64,000 nt of DNA from positions 165,249,220-165,313,219 of the forward strand of contig CM077162.1 of NCBI GenBank assembly GCA_039583875.1, given 5' to 3'. Below the pieces are notes generated by a model, which saw only the letters and a list, made by a program, of their open reading frames with translations, ran no database searches and was not told the origin of the DNA. Below, in pieces: positions 20,057 to 29,138 of this stretch (positions are counted from its first letter, which is position 1; each line of letters starts with the position of its first letter). This DNA comes from Platanthera guangdongensis (taxonomy: Eukaryota; Streptophyta; Magnoliopsida; Asparagales; Orchidaceae). Made by a program: the position numbers and the translations under genes.

Positions 20057-20064
20057 TATATAAA
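20057..20064 (+). promoter_or_regulatory. T2 LTR TATA box
   Basis: tatataaa immediately after the hairpin array, followed about 30 bp on by a likely transcript start region (cgttttcatgctcatttc). A candidate splice donor gaggtgagctt lies near 20250, in the block shared with T1. The U3 to R boundary is inferred from this. Confidence 0.65.
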
Positions 20065-21129
20065 GCGAAATGAAAACCCTGGCCGTTTTCATGCTCATTT
20101 CATCCCCTATTTCCTGAGAGAAACTTCTGTAGAGAGGAAAACTGCTGGAGAAGTTTTGGAGGAGAAGATCCATCGTCGCCGTGAGGGAGAAGATGACGCC
20201 AAGAAGAGTTACACGATCCATGGACGGAAATGGTGGAAATGCTAGAAATGAGGTGAGCTTCCTCCCCTCTCCCTTGGTGTTAGATCTGTAGTTACCTAAG
20301 CGACATGTCGACTCAAAAGAGTCTAGACTTGCGAGATGGTGATTTCTCTAGGAAGAGGCCCTCCTAGGGCTTGTGCTATAAGGCTAGTCGTGTATTCAAC
20401 CTCTCCAACCTTCTATGCGAAGATGGGGGATGGCTTCATGAAGAGTAAAGGCCTCATGAGGGTGAATAAGGGTGGAGGAATTTCTGGATGTGATTTTGGA
20501 GGATCGACTTGAGGAGGAAGATGAACCGATGCCGTTCATTCCTCTTTAAGATGCGTGCAGAATCTGTATTCTGCGCGCAGCGATCCTCTTGGCCATTTTG
20601 ATGTAGGTTGTTTCCCGATTTGTGCTTCCGACTAAACACGAACGTTGTAGCCCTTGAAAATACCTTTCCAACGAATGGTTGCACGACTTCAGGTGAAGTC
20701 TGTAGCCACGGGAAAGCCTGAACGAAAATGACGTCCGATAAATCCTGCATGCAGAAATGTTGTTCTATGTGCAGCGGACTTTGAAGCCGATTTCAAATAC
20801 GATACAGCCAAATCTGGGTTGTGGGCTGAATATGAAAGTTGTAACCCATGGAAAGACCTTTCCATCGAGTGGTTACACGTCTTCGCCGGAATCCTGTAGC
20901 TTCAGGAATCTCCGGTCGAAGTTGTTGTCCAGATTTATTCTGCACTTAAATTCTGGGGTTTATATAATATGAATTTGAATTCGGTGGAATTGATGTTGCA
21001 AATTAACTCAAGATTTTGATGAACTATTTTATGCTTACTACCGTAGCGCTATGAACGATGAATCTTGCTAATTAGATATAATAAAACTGAATAGTGAAGC
21101 AAGCTTTATGGCATGATATGACTTGCTAA

Positions 21130-21300
21130 AAATTGATAGATTATTATATATGCGCATCATGTTTATAATATGATGAATGAAATGACTAGATACAAATGGG
21201 TAGATTATTATTTATGCGCATCATGTTTATAATATGATGAATGAAATGACTAGATACAAATGGGTAGATTATTATTTATGTGCATCATGTTTGGAATATG
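21130..21300. repeat. Tandem repeat, about 64-bp unit
   Basis: Two near-identical copies and a partial third of a unit containing gactagatacaaatgggtag and tgcgcatcatgtttataata. Not present at the same place in T1, so it arose after the two LTRs separated. Confidence 0.85.
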
Positions 21301-22784
21301 TTGAAATCTTTTGGAATGGCAAATAGAAGGATAAACCAGGGTCATAAGTATGTATGACGGTTATAATGAAATGTAGTAGTCCAATACATAGAGCGTAGTC
21401 TCCCTACGGGTAGTATTGTGGAGGTATGTAAGTGCGGTGTTGACCGTCACTAATTGGGTTAGTGTTGAGATGAGGTATAGATGGATGGTTGAGCTGTGTC
21501 CTCGTGCTTACTTCCGAGTCCCCTTCCATACCACGGTGATGTGGAATTTTCATGCGGTGTGAGTCGACATGCGGTGTCGTAATCCTGGGTTAAGGATAGT
21601 GTGGCAGGTCTATGGGCTCGCCGATCGCCACATCGACGAGAGTTGACAGTTAGACTTTGGGCAGTTGGGCTTGGTCCTCTGTGTCTACGTCCCGGGGTTC
21701 CTTCCGTGCCAGGTGAATGGTTGGGCTTGGTCCTCATGCTTACTTCCGAGGCTCCTTCTGGGTCACACAAGGTCATTTCGGGGCTTGGTCCTCGGTGCAC
21801 ATCTACCAGAGGCTCCCACTGGGTCATAGTATGCATGGGCTCCGCTGTTGTGTTCTTAGCGTTGAGGCTTACGGAGGTCTAGGTAAAGTAGTGTGGATAC
21901 CCGCCTAGTAGTAGAGATGCCCGCTCTACTGTCACCGCCTTGCCACGGAGGCTGACGCCTGAGAGGTTAGCTACGTGCTCGAATAGTGGGAACTATAGTG
22001 TATGTTGGTATAGCAATTACATGTGTGTGATCATGTGTGAATCATTGCATAGCATACATACCATACATAGCAATGCACAAACAAGATCCTCATCGTATAA
22101 GTTTGTATGGGCACTCTTATACGACGAGTTACTTTTATGTAACCGATCTTTAACTTATAAGCTTGTATGGGCATCCTTATAATTTAAGTTACTTTCCTAA
22201 TGTAGATACTTGTACTTGATAGTTTATTATTGTTGATGTAGAACGGCTAGAATATAATGCTATTAATCTTATTGTACCATTACCACCTGCTTGTATCTGT
22301 TTTACAAATTATTATTTTTGTACCCGTGCTCTTTTCTCCACCCGATGCTGAGGAGTCGCCGGGAGAGCCGATGTGAAGCCACTTAGTCTTTTCTACTAAC
22401 GGTTGCTACGCCTTCCTTTTTAGGAGGTCACCCCACAGGTAAAGCAGCCGCAGACCTTGCAGCATGACACCCAGGCCAGGACGACAGGTCCTGATTTGAC
22501 GGTGTCATCGCTACCGTCGGTTACGGATGTGAGTGTTGTGAGATTTTGATGTAGCCCATTTGGGCCATCTTATAGCTGTACTCTGATATTATAGAAGCAT
22601 GTTTTAGCTTCTCTTATTTGATGCATTTGGATTTATGTGCTTAGTGTGGATTTGACTTCTTCTCCTTTATATTATGGTTGGGTTGGCATGTTTATATTGA
22701 TATTGGTTGTAGCCGGCGGAATAGGCATCTTGTGGTACAGGTTTGCCCGTGTGCTAATGCTAACGCAAGGCGGCTGTTACGGGC

Positions 22785-22850
22785 ATAAGACCCCCCCCCC
22801 CCCCTTCGTGCTATGTTTTGGGATCCGGGAGGGGGGGGGGGGGTCTTACA
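22785..22850 (+). promoter_or_regulatory. Terminal C-run/G-run hairpin of T2 LTR
   Basis: The last bases form ataagac + poly-C (about 14), a loop containing tatgttttgggatccg, poly-G (about 14) + tcttaca. A GACCCC…GGGGTC hairpin of this kind also closes the other long LTRs at 27049-27097, 62576-62622 and, inverted, 47757-47805. It may be an RNA 3'-end or integrase-recognition structure. Confidence 0.6.
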
Positions 22851-23108
22851 CGAGATCTCCAATGCTTCCAACTCCTAGGTGAGACGTTCATCATGCCTCT
22901 GCAACCAGCTCGCCCTTACCGGAGCTCTCTGACTCAAGGCATCTGCGACTACGTTCCCCTTCCCGGGCGTATAATGAATCTCAAAGGTGTAGTCCCCGAG
23001 GAACTCCAACCACCTTCATTGTCGCATATTCAGGTCCTTCTACTAAAACAGATACTTTAGGCTCTTATGATCTGTATAGATCTCCACCTTCACTCCATAA
23101 AGATAGTG
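22851..23108 (-). pseudogene. Element B RNase H C-terminal part
   Basis: Minus strand continuation after ALKLC-stop: HYLYGVKVEIYTDHKSLKYL, then further RNase H and tether sequence ([22 protein letters not shown]), reaching the T2 insertion site. One or more stops are present. Confidence 0.75.
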
Positions 23109-24257
23109 TCAGCACAGTTTTAGTGCAAAGATCATCGCCGTCAATTCTAAGTCATGGACGGGATAGTTTCGTTCGTGCACCATCAGTTGGCGTGAGCCAT
23201 AATCGATCACCTTTCCATTTTGCAGAAGAACGCAGCCTAAGCCGCTCACTGAGGCATCACTATAGATTACAAACCCATTGGTACCACATGTCGATGACAA
23301 CACAGGCGCCGTGGTCAACCGAATCTTCAGCTCTTCAAAAGCTCGCGCGCACTCTAGCGTCCAAACGAACATTTGATCTTTTCTCGTTAGTGTGGTGAGC
23401 GGCAAAGCGATCCGCGAGAAATTTGCAACAAATCTTCGGTAGTAGCCCGCTAGTCCAAGGAAGATCCTGACTTCGGCCACTAAAGACAACACCGGCAACT
23501 CCTGTATTGTCTTTATCTTTGCTGGATCCACTGCTATGCCCGCTCCACTGACCACATTGCCCCAAAAAACCACTGACGCTTCCAAAAACTCGCACTTCGA
23601 GAACATGACATAGAGCTGATTCTGCATCAAGTTATTCAATACAACCCGCAAGTGCTTCTCATGATCGGCTTCCGATCTCGAGCACACCAGGATATCGTCA
23701 ATGAACACGATCACAAACAGATCTAGGTATTCTCAGAATATTCGGTGCATCAAGTCCAAAAATACCGAGGGCACATTGTACAGCCCAAACGATATTACCA
23801 TAAACTCATAGTGTCCGTACCGTGTTAAAAATGCGGTTTTGGGAATGTCATCTTCCCGGATTCTCAACTGTTAGTACCCAGACTTCAAGTCCAACTTCGA
23901 GTAGACGGACGATCCCACTAGCTGATCGAACAACTCATTAATTCGAGGAATCAGATATTTATTTTTCTCGGTCAGCTTATTCAGTTCGCGGTAATCAATA
24001 CATAACCGTAAGCCACCGTCTTTATTTTTCACCAAAAGCACAGGTGCGCTCCAAGGAGACATGCTTGGCCATATATAAACTTGCTCCAATAATTCTTGCA
24101 GTTGGACTTTCAACTCCGCCATTTCCTTTGGCGCGACGCGATATGGCGAGCGGGCCACAGGTTTTTCACCTGGCACCAACTCGATCGTGAAGTCAATCTC
24201 TCGCTGGGGTGGTAGCCCGGGGAGATTCTTGGGAAACACTTCTGTAAATTCTGACAC
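23109..24257 (-). pseudogene. Element B reverse transcriptase and RNase H N-terminal part
   Basis: Minus strand: [60 protein letters not shown] and [10 protein letters not shown], then a stop. The catalytic [19 protein letters not shown] follows, then [20 protein letters not shown] and RNase [19 protein letters not shown]. Stops near 23735 and 23870 split it in two. The order and sequence are chromovirus-like and parallel to element A. Confidence 0.88.
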
Positions 24258-24269
24258 GATCGGAACATC

Positions 24270-24739
24270 TCACACACTGGCATTAGGCTCCACAACCTGA
24301 ATCAACGCGAAATATAACTCTGCGCCTTTTCGAACAGCTTTGACAACTTGGAGTGCAGATATCAACGTCCCGCCTACTCCTCGCATACCCGCGAACCTCA
24401 TCTCCTGCTCGGTATTCTGGCTCAATGTGATCTCTTTGGACTGGCAATCAATCAAAGCGTGCTGCTCCGTGAGCCAATCCATACCAAATATCACGTCGAA
24501 TTCCGATATCAGCAATACATATGCAGGCAAGCAGAAATCCTGACTTCCTATTTGCACCGCCACATCGCATGCTCGGTTTGCGAGCATCAAATAACCATTT
24601 AGCAACACCACTCTGACGCTATCTGTCTTTACATGACTAGGTATCCCAAGCCGCGTTATGAACTCGCTAGATAGAAAAGAGTGCGACGCACCGGTATCAA
24701 ACAGTGCTCGCGCCAGCGTGTTCTGAATCATCACAAAAC
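24270..24739 (-). pseudogene. Element B aspartic protease exon
   Basis: Minus strand, starting at the predicted splice acceptor: [20 protein letters not shown] (Asp-Thr-Gly active site), then SFLSSEFITRLGIP, FDVIFGMDWLTEQHALIDC and QEMRFAGMRGVGGTL. It is open to 24270, then a frame break precedes RT. The predicted upstream intron joins it to the knuckle exon. Confidence 0.85.
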
Positions 24740-24830
24740 CTGCGACCATCATGTCACACATATAAAACCTATACACCTATGCAATAAACCAAGCATACAA
24801 GCAATACAATGCTCAAAACTTAACTCGTAC
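24740..24830 (-). other. Predicted spliceosomal intron at the gag-protease boundary of B
   Basis: Minus strand: donor aaag|gtacgagttaag and acceptor ggtcgcag|gttttgtg, 91 nt, T-rich. Splicing gives …SDVVKGFVMIQ…, which aligns with the uninterrupted ADVVTGFVLIF of element A. The unspliced reading has a TAA almost at once. Confidence 0.65.
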
Positions 24831-25149
24831 CTTTGACGACGTCACTCTGCTTGATGGCCTCCTATAGGCCAAGATTGTAGACCCGGGGCTGTGCCTGCGA
24901 TGCAGAGGATTCCACCACTGCCTTGTCCTTTTCCGTATATGACGCTCCCGCCTTCTTTTCACTCATTGGCGGCACCCGACAATCCCGGGCTATATGCCCC
25001 ACACATCCACAGTTGAAGCACGTACGAGTATACGGCTTTGAAGTGGTCCCCGACGTTGCTCTCGATGCAACCGAAGAAGGAGCTTGTCCCGCCGTCTTGG
25101 GCCTCTTGCCCCATTTCTTCTTATAAAATGACTTCGTCGGTCGGGGCAC
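24831..25149 (-). pseudogene. Element B nucleocapsid zinc-knuckle exon
   Basis: Minus strand: MPRPTKSFYKKKWGKRPK, then CFNCGCVGHIARDC (CCHC) and QPRVYNLGL, then TAG where element A has CAA/CAG (LDLQEAMKQ), then EAIKQSDVVK at the splice donor. The single stop is a C-to-T change of a Gln codon. Confidence 0.82.
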
Positions 25150-25152
25150 TTT

Positions 25153-25952
25153 AAACTTCGGCTATGTCACAGCCAATGCCCTCTTCCCCTGCACCATTTT
25201 CATGTCTTTTTCCAGCGCGCAGGCTGTGTCAACCAGTGCCTGGAAGCCTTGGTTCACAAAACTAGAAAGCAGGAATCTCAACTCGTCCCACAGTCTTCAT
25301 AGAGCCTATTTGTCTTTCTCTGCTCATCAGCAAATATCGAACCCGCGTACCGCCCCAAGCGTGTAAACTCATGCAGGTAAGCTTCCACACTACCTTCTCC
25401 TTGCATCAGCCTTTAGAATTCATTCTTCATGGCTATACGCTGTGCCACCGGGAGGTGCTTCGCTAGGAAGAGCCGAGAGAATTCCTCCATCGACACTTGT
25501 GTTAACGGTCTACCTGCCAAGTGGTGTAGCTCCATTTCGTCCCACCATAAACGAGCCTCTCCTTCCAGCAAGAAGGAGACGAAGGTGACTTTCTGATGCT
25601 CCTCCGTGGCAATCGCCGTCATAATACTCTTGACACGTGACAACCAGTCTTCAGCCTGCGCAGGAGATCCCACTCCCGAGAACGTAGGCGGGTGAAAACT
25701 CATGAACTGCTTTAACTGTTTCTCAGCTACGCGAGGTTTCACAGTCGGTACAGGTTCTGGCCTTGCCGCCACCTGTTTTGGCCTCAATGCCGGCTGCGCC
25801 TGCCCAAGAGGTTGTGCTTGCATCATGGCAAATAAAACCTCAGCAACCAATCGTACAGTTTCCGTAGAAGGCGGAGGTGTAGGCACCTCGGCTGGTGTCG
25901 TACTTTCATCAGGCTGTTGGGGCTCTGATTTCCCCGCACCACTCCGCGTCAC
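25153..25952 (-). pseudogene. Element B gag (capsid region)
   Basis: Minus strand: starts MTRSGAGKSEPQQPDESTTP at 25952, 200 bp after the primer site, so the start is well supported. It continues FHPPTFSGVGSPAQAEDWL, FLLEGEARLWWDEMELHHL and MEEFSRLFLAKHLP to a TAG at 25413. The rest (LMQGEGSVEAYLHEFTRLGR) is readable but shifts frame near 25300. Capsid protein of the virus-like particle. Confidence 0.85.
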
Positions 25953-26154
25953 CTAAAGTTGGACAACACACACATTAGCGACCGTACACGAGCAATAGCA
26001 ACAGGTTAGGAACACGCAGGTTCCTCAGACACATGTATTTGCATTCCTATCATGGACATTCAGGAGTTCAATCGTGTTAACTTGGTTTGCACAGACACGT
26101 GCTCGCCACCCCACAAAAGAAGTCGACCATGACTTCGAGAGGGAAATACCAAGA

Positions 26155-26166
26155 CAACTGATACCA
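26155..26166 (-). promoter_or_regulatory. Element B primer binding site
   Basis: tggtatcagttg on the minus strand, nine of twelve bases matching the plant initiator-Met primer site tggtatcagagc, four bases after the LTR end. Confidence 0.85.
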
Positions 26167-26170
26167 AAAA

Positions 26171-26536
26171 TGTAACAACCCCATCAGTTCACATAGTATA
26201 TACTAGAAGGTCCGGCCGGGGCCCCGTAGCATAAACAACAAAACAGGTGGTGCAGTTACGATGTGATACCAGAGTAGCGCAACTCAATTGGTGATGAGAG
26301 TTGAAAGAACTCCACAGTTAAGCGTGCTCTGGCTGGAGAAGTCCTGGGATGGGTGACCTCCTGGGAAGTCCCCGTGTTGTCCGCTTAGCGGGAGAAAATC
26401 ACTCATTAAAGGGAGGTTGTGGCCACCAACAACCCGCATGTGGAGGGAGAAGGGTTGGTGTGCTTGGGCTGCAGCCCGGTAGCGGAGCCATGGTGTCGAG
26501 AGTAAGTACCTTCGGGGCAGGGGCCGGGCCGTTACA
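26171..26536 (-). repeat. Element B 5' LTR (366 bp) with antisense 5S segment
   Basis: Minus strand TGTAACGGCCCGGCCCC … GGGGTTGTTACA. Orientation is fixed by the adjacent primer site and gag. It contains a 5S rRNA-derived segment on the opposite strand. The same sequence family occurs at 4321-4507 (same orientation) and 17384-17651 (opposite orientation). Confidence 0.88.
26306..26379 (+). promoter_or_regulatory. 5S rRNA-derived Pol III control region inside LTR of B
   Basis: agaactccacagttaagcg, then cctgggatgggtgacctcc and tgggaagtccccgtgttg: box A, intermediate element and box C of 5S rRNA with a handful of changes. The 5' part of 5S is replaced by caattggtgatgagagttg. Transcription from it would run antisense to the element. 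Confidence 0.82.
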
Positions 26537-27097
26537 CATGACATATATACTTACTCCACCTGCTTGTACTACTTTTTATATAAATATATTGTACCCTTGT
26601 TCCTTTCTCCTCCCGGTGCCGAGGAGTCGCCGGGGGAGCGAATGTGATAGCAACTTAGTCTTTTTTGACTAACGGTTGCTACGTCTTCCTTTTTAGGAGG
26701 AAACCTCGCAGATAGAGCAGCAGGTTTTGCAGGAGGGCAGCCAGGCCAGGACGACAAGGCCTGATGAGATGGTACCGTCATTGTCGTCGGTGACTGATGT
26801 GAGTTTTGAGATACTCATGATGTAGCCCCTTTGGGCAAAGTTTGTTTTATATACTATGATATTTTCAGGAGCCTTTGTGTAGCTTCCTGTTTTGTTTGGA
26901 CTTTTTACTTAATATGGATCATGACTTTTGTGTTTATTCTTTTATTGATGGGTTGGCAGTTTGATATTTGAAACTAGCTGACTGAAAAGGCTTCTTGTGG
27001 TACATATTAGCCTGTGTGCTGACGCTATAGCAAGGCGGCTGTTCTGGGCATAAGACTCCCCTCTGTCGTGTCTTGTGTTCCGGGAGGGGGTTCTTAC
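26537..27097 (+). mobile_element. Right-end fragment of a long gypsy LTR (T1-like)
   Basis: Aligns with T2 22262-22850: ccacctgcttgta, gaggagtcgccggg, gcaaggcggctgtt(c)tgggcataagac, ending in gggagggggttctta. The terminal ttaca is altered to ttacc. SIRE RNase H begins at once after it. It could be the other half of T1 (2270-4320). Confidence 0.75.
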
Positions 27098-27763
27098 CAG
27101 TATAGAAGCATAATTGGATCCTTGCTCAACCTAACTGCTAGTAGGTCAGACATCATGTTTCCAACATGTGTGTGTGCTAGATATCAGGTGAACTCTAAGA
27201 TATCTCATTACATTAATGCAAAGCGGATTTTAAGATACCTTAATCGAAAATCAAATCTTAGCATATGATACCCAACAAGTAATTATAGCGAGCTAATTGG
27301 ATTTTCATATGCATTTTTTGCAGGTAGTAAAGATGATAGAAAGTGCACTTCTTGGACTTGCCAATTCCTTGGAAGGAGACTCATCTCATGGAGCAACAAG
27401 AAGCAAAATTGTGTCGCAATCTCAACGGTCGAGTCAGAATACATTTCTGCCGGTAGTTGTTGTGCACATATACTCTGGATCAAGAATCAACTTGAAGACT
27501 ATAACTTGAAGGTCGAGGACCTTCCACTGTTCTGTGACTCCTCTAGTGTAATTGCAATATACAACAACCAAGTCTCTCACAGCCGGACAAAGCACATAGA
27601 GGTGAGTAACCATTTCATCAGGGAGCATGTGGAGCATGGAAATATCAATCTCCAATATGTTCTAACTCACATGCAGGTTACAGACCTATTCACGAATCTA
27701 CTGGACGAGGCCAAGTTCTCATTCTTTAAAACAGAACATGGCATACACAACAAGGAATGCTGA
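27098..27763 (+). pseudogene. SIRE-type copia RNase H (S1)
   Basis: YRSIIGSLLNLTASRSDIMF, LRYLNRKSNLSI then a stop, GSKDDRKCTSWTCQFLG, VAISTVESEYISAGSCCAQI and LPLFCDSSSVIAIYNNQVSH, ending DLFTNLLDEAKFSFFKTEHG. The catalytic YSDADF-like Asp is lost (SYAFFAGS). It is parallel to the S2 RNase H at 63598 onward. The upstream RT is absent, cut off by the long-LTR fragment. There is one frame change near 27290-27500. Confidence 0.85.
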
Positions 27764-27837
27764 AGAAAAGGGCCACTCAGCAAATTTAGAATCAGATTAA
27801 TTTTCAAAAATCAAGAATATACTAAGTATGGACTTCA

Positions 27838-27912
27838 GTTCTCGAGAACAACTTCAGTACTCGAGAAATGGTATCTATACTCGAGAAAAGGTATTTATAC
27901 TTGAGAGAAGAT
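27838..27912. repeat. tctcgagaa motif cluster (S1, after pol)
   Basis: ttctcgagaac, tactcgagaaatgg, tactcgagaaaagg and tacttgagag within 75 bp, separated by about 12 bp. The core matches the actcgagta array of the SIRE-type LTR fragment at 17.1 kb. Confidence 0.75.
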
Positions 27913-29138
27913 ATAGATCCATCTGCTGCTGCCAAGGACACTTCTCTCCAAGAAGATAGCTCATGATTTATTGTTGCAGACCTGTCTGATCCAGAAATTC
28001 TGACTGATGCCCAGGTAAATGATCAAATGTTGCCTACAGTAGATGACATTGACAAGATGATAAAGGAACTCACCTCTAAAGAGCCTTTATCCTCTCTGCC
28101 TGAAGAAAATCAATATCCACAAGAAAAATCTTCTCAACCAGAAAATCCATCTGATCCAGAACCATCTTAGCCCCAGTCTCCTATTAAGGATGTGGAAGAT
28201 GAAGAGATGGTCTCTATTTCTAATACTGAAGAATAAGTACCTCCTGAAGCTACTGAACCTCCTCTTCCAAGCCTACACTTCAGCATTCCCACTTTCCAAG
28301 ATTGTGAGCTGAAGATGAAATAACTACTGCTAGAATAAAACATATTTCTACATCTATTGTGCTCATTGAAGAAATAGTTCCTTGGACACCTCCAATTCAA
28401 CCTCCTCCACCTCCTCAGGCTGAAGTCATTCCTGAAGACAATATATTGAGTAAGATGGAAGCCATGCTGGCTGAACAAAGAAAGTACTTTGATACCTCCA
28501 TTCAGGCTATCACTGACAAGGTCTCTGCTTTGGAAAAGAAAATGAGCCGAGGATTTGCAAAAATTCAGAGCAATACTGATGAATTCAAAAGGCTCTTACA
28601 AATTGGAGGCAAAGCTATAGACCACACTATTACCAGTATTGGTGAGGTAATGGATCAACCTGTCACTCTAGCTAACAACCAAATTCAGTTGGAAAAGAAA
28701 GCCGAAGAGCACAACTTAAAGACATGTGAAGAAGTAAGCAAGTTCAAAGAAGAAGCCATTAGCAACCTCTCTGTAGAAGTCAGAAAGGGGGAGGATAAAG
28801 TAAAAGAACAGCTAGAGAAGAAAGTCCAAAAGATGCAAAATCTATGGGACAATCAACTTAAAGAGATTCAAACATTAGTGCTATAGGGAATTAATAGCAC
28901 AAAATTATATACTTATGATACTGTAGTGTGGATGCATAATCTGATCTTCCCTGATTTCTCAGTTGATCCCACTGCAACTCCTCCTGCCAGCCTGGATGTT
29001 CATAGGCCTACATTCTCTCCACATCTAGAACTTTATGAAGATCCACCTCCTGAAACATATTCACAAGTCTGGAATTCTGAACAAGCTGATGTGCCTCCAC
29101 AAATACCTCCTGAAGTACAGATACCTAAAAGAAGAAAG
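27913..29138 (+). pseudogene. SIRE post-pol ORF (env-like, coiled coil), broken
   Basis: After RNase H a second reading region is visible. An acidic, Pro/Ser/Glu-rich part (LPEENQYPQEKSSQPENPSD) has several stops. A 175-codon stretch at 28359-28886 has long heptad-like helices (KMEAMLAEQRKYFDTSIQAI, KVSALEKKMSRGFAKIQSN). A Pro-rich tail follows (28926-29138). SIRE elements are known for an env-like ORF in this position. I see no convincing signal peptide or membrane span here, so an envelope role is not supported. It ends at the polypurine tract ctaaaagaagaaag before the LTR. Confidence 0.6.

Larger units (their letters stand above)
19242..22850 (+). mobile_element. Solo long gypsy LTR T2, TSD CGAGA
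   Basis: A 3609-bp segment TGTGACGTCCCGA … GGTCTTACA bounded by cgaga at 19237-19241 and 22851-22855. It has no coding region and no internal domain. Removing it with one TSD restores the order RNase H to integrase of element B on the minus strand. It therefore looks like a solo LTR left by LTR-LTR recombination. It shares blocks with T1 (2270-4320), the fragment at 26537-27097 and, at its 3' end only, T3 and C. Confidence 0.93.
17652..26536 (-). mobile_element. Chromovirus element B (gypsy), split by solo LTR T2
   Basis: Minus-strand element. The 5' LTR is 26171-26536, primer site 26155-26166, gag 25153-25952, knuckle 24831-25149, protease 24270-24776, and RT/RNase H 22851-24257. T2 is inserted at 19242-22850 (TSD CGAGA). 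Integrase and the chromodomain-like end (17766-19241) follow, then the 3' end signature caaatttcggggacaaaatt and polypurine tract aaggaggggaggg at about 17650-17690. All frames are interrupted. The 3' LTR is not in the expected orientation. Confidence 0.88.

Noticed and set aside
19448..20245. Frames encoding DTGRDTGVSLPV-type peptides in T2
   Set aside because: Produced by the hairpin array in an LTR. Similar frames appear on both strands.
22785..22850. Long C-run and G-run as sequencing error
   Set aside because: Lengths may be imprecise, but the same C-run…G-run hairpin occurs in shorter form at three other LTR ends, so the structure is real.
26306..26379. A genuine 5S rRNA gene
   Set aside because: The first third of 5S is missing, it lies inside an LTR with TG…CA ends, and no tandem 5S unit is present.
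4320..26536. A single insertion of everything between the two T1 halves, with one TSD
   Set aside because: The left LTR fragment lacks its terminus and I find no matching flanking duplication, so the idea stays unproven.
27913..29138. A retrovirus-like envelope protein in SIRE S1
   Set aside because: Only coiled-coil and Pro-rich segments are visible. There is no signal peptide or convincing membrane span, and the frame is broken.
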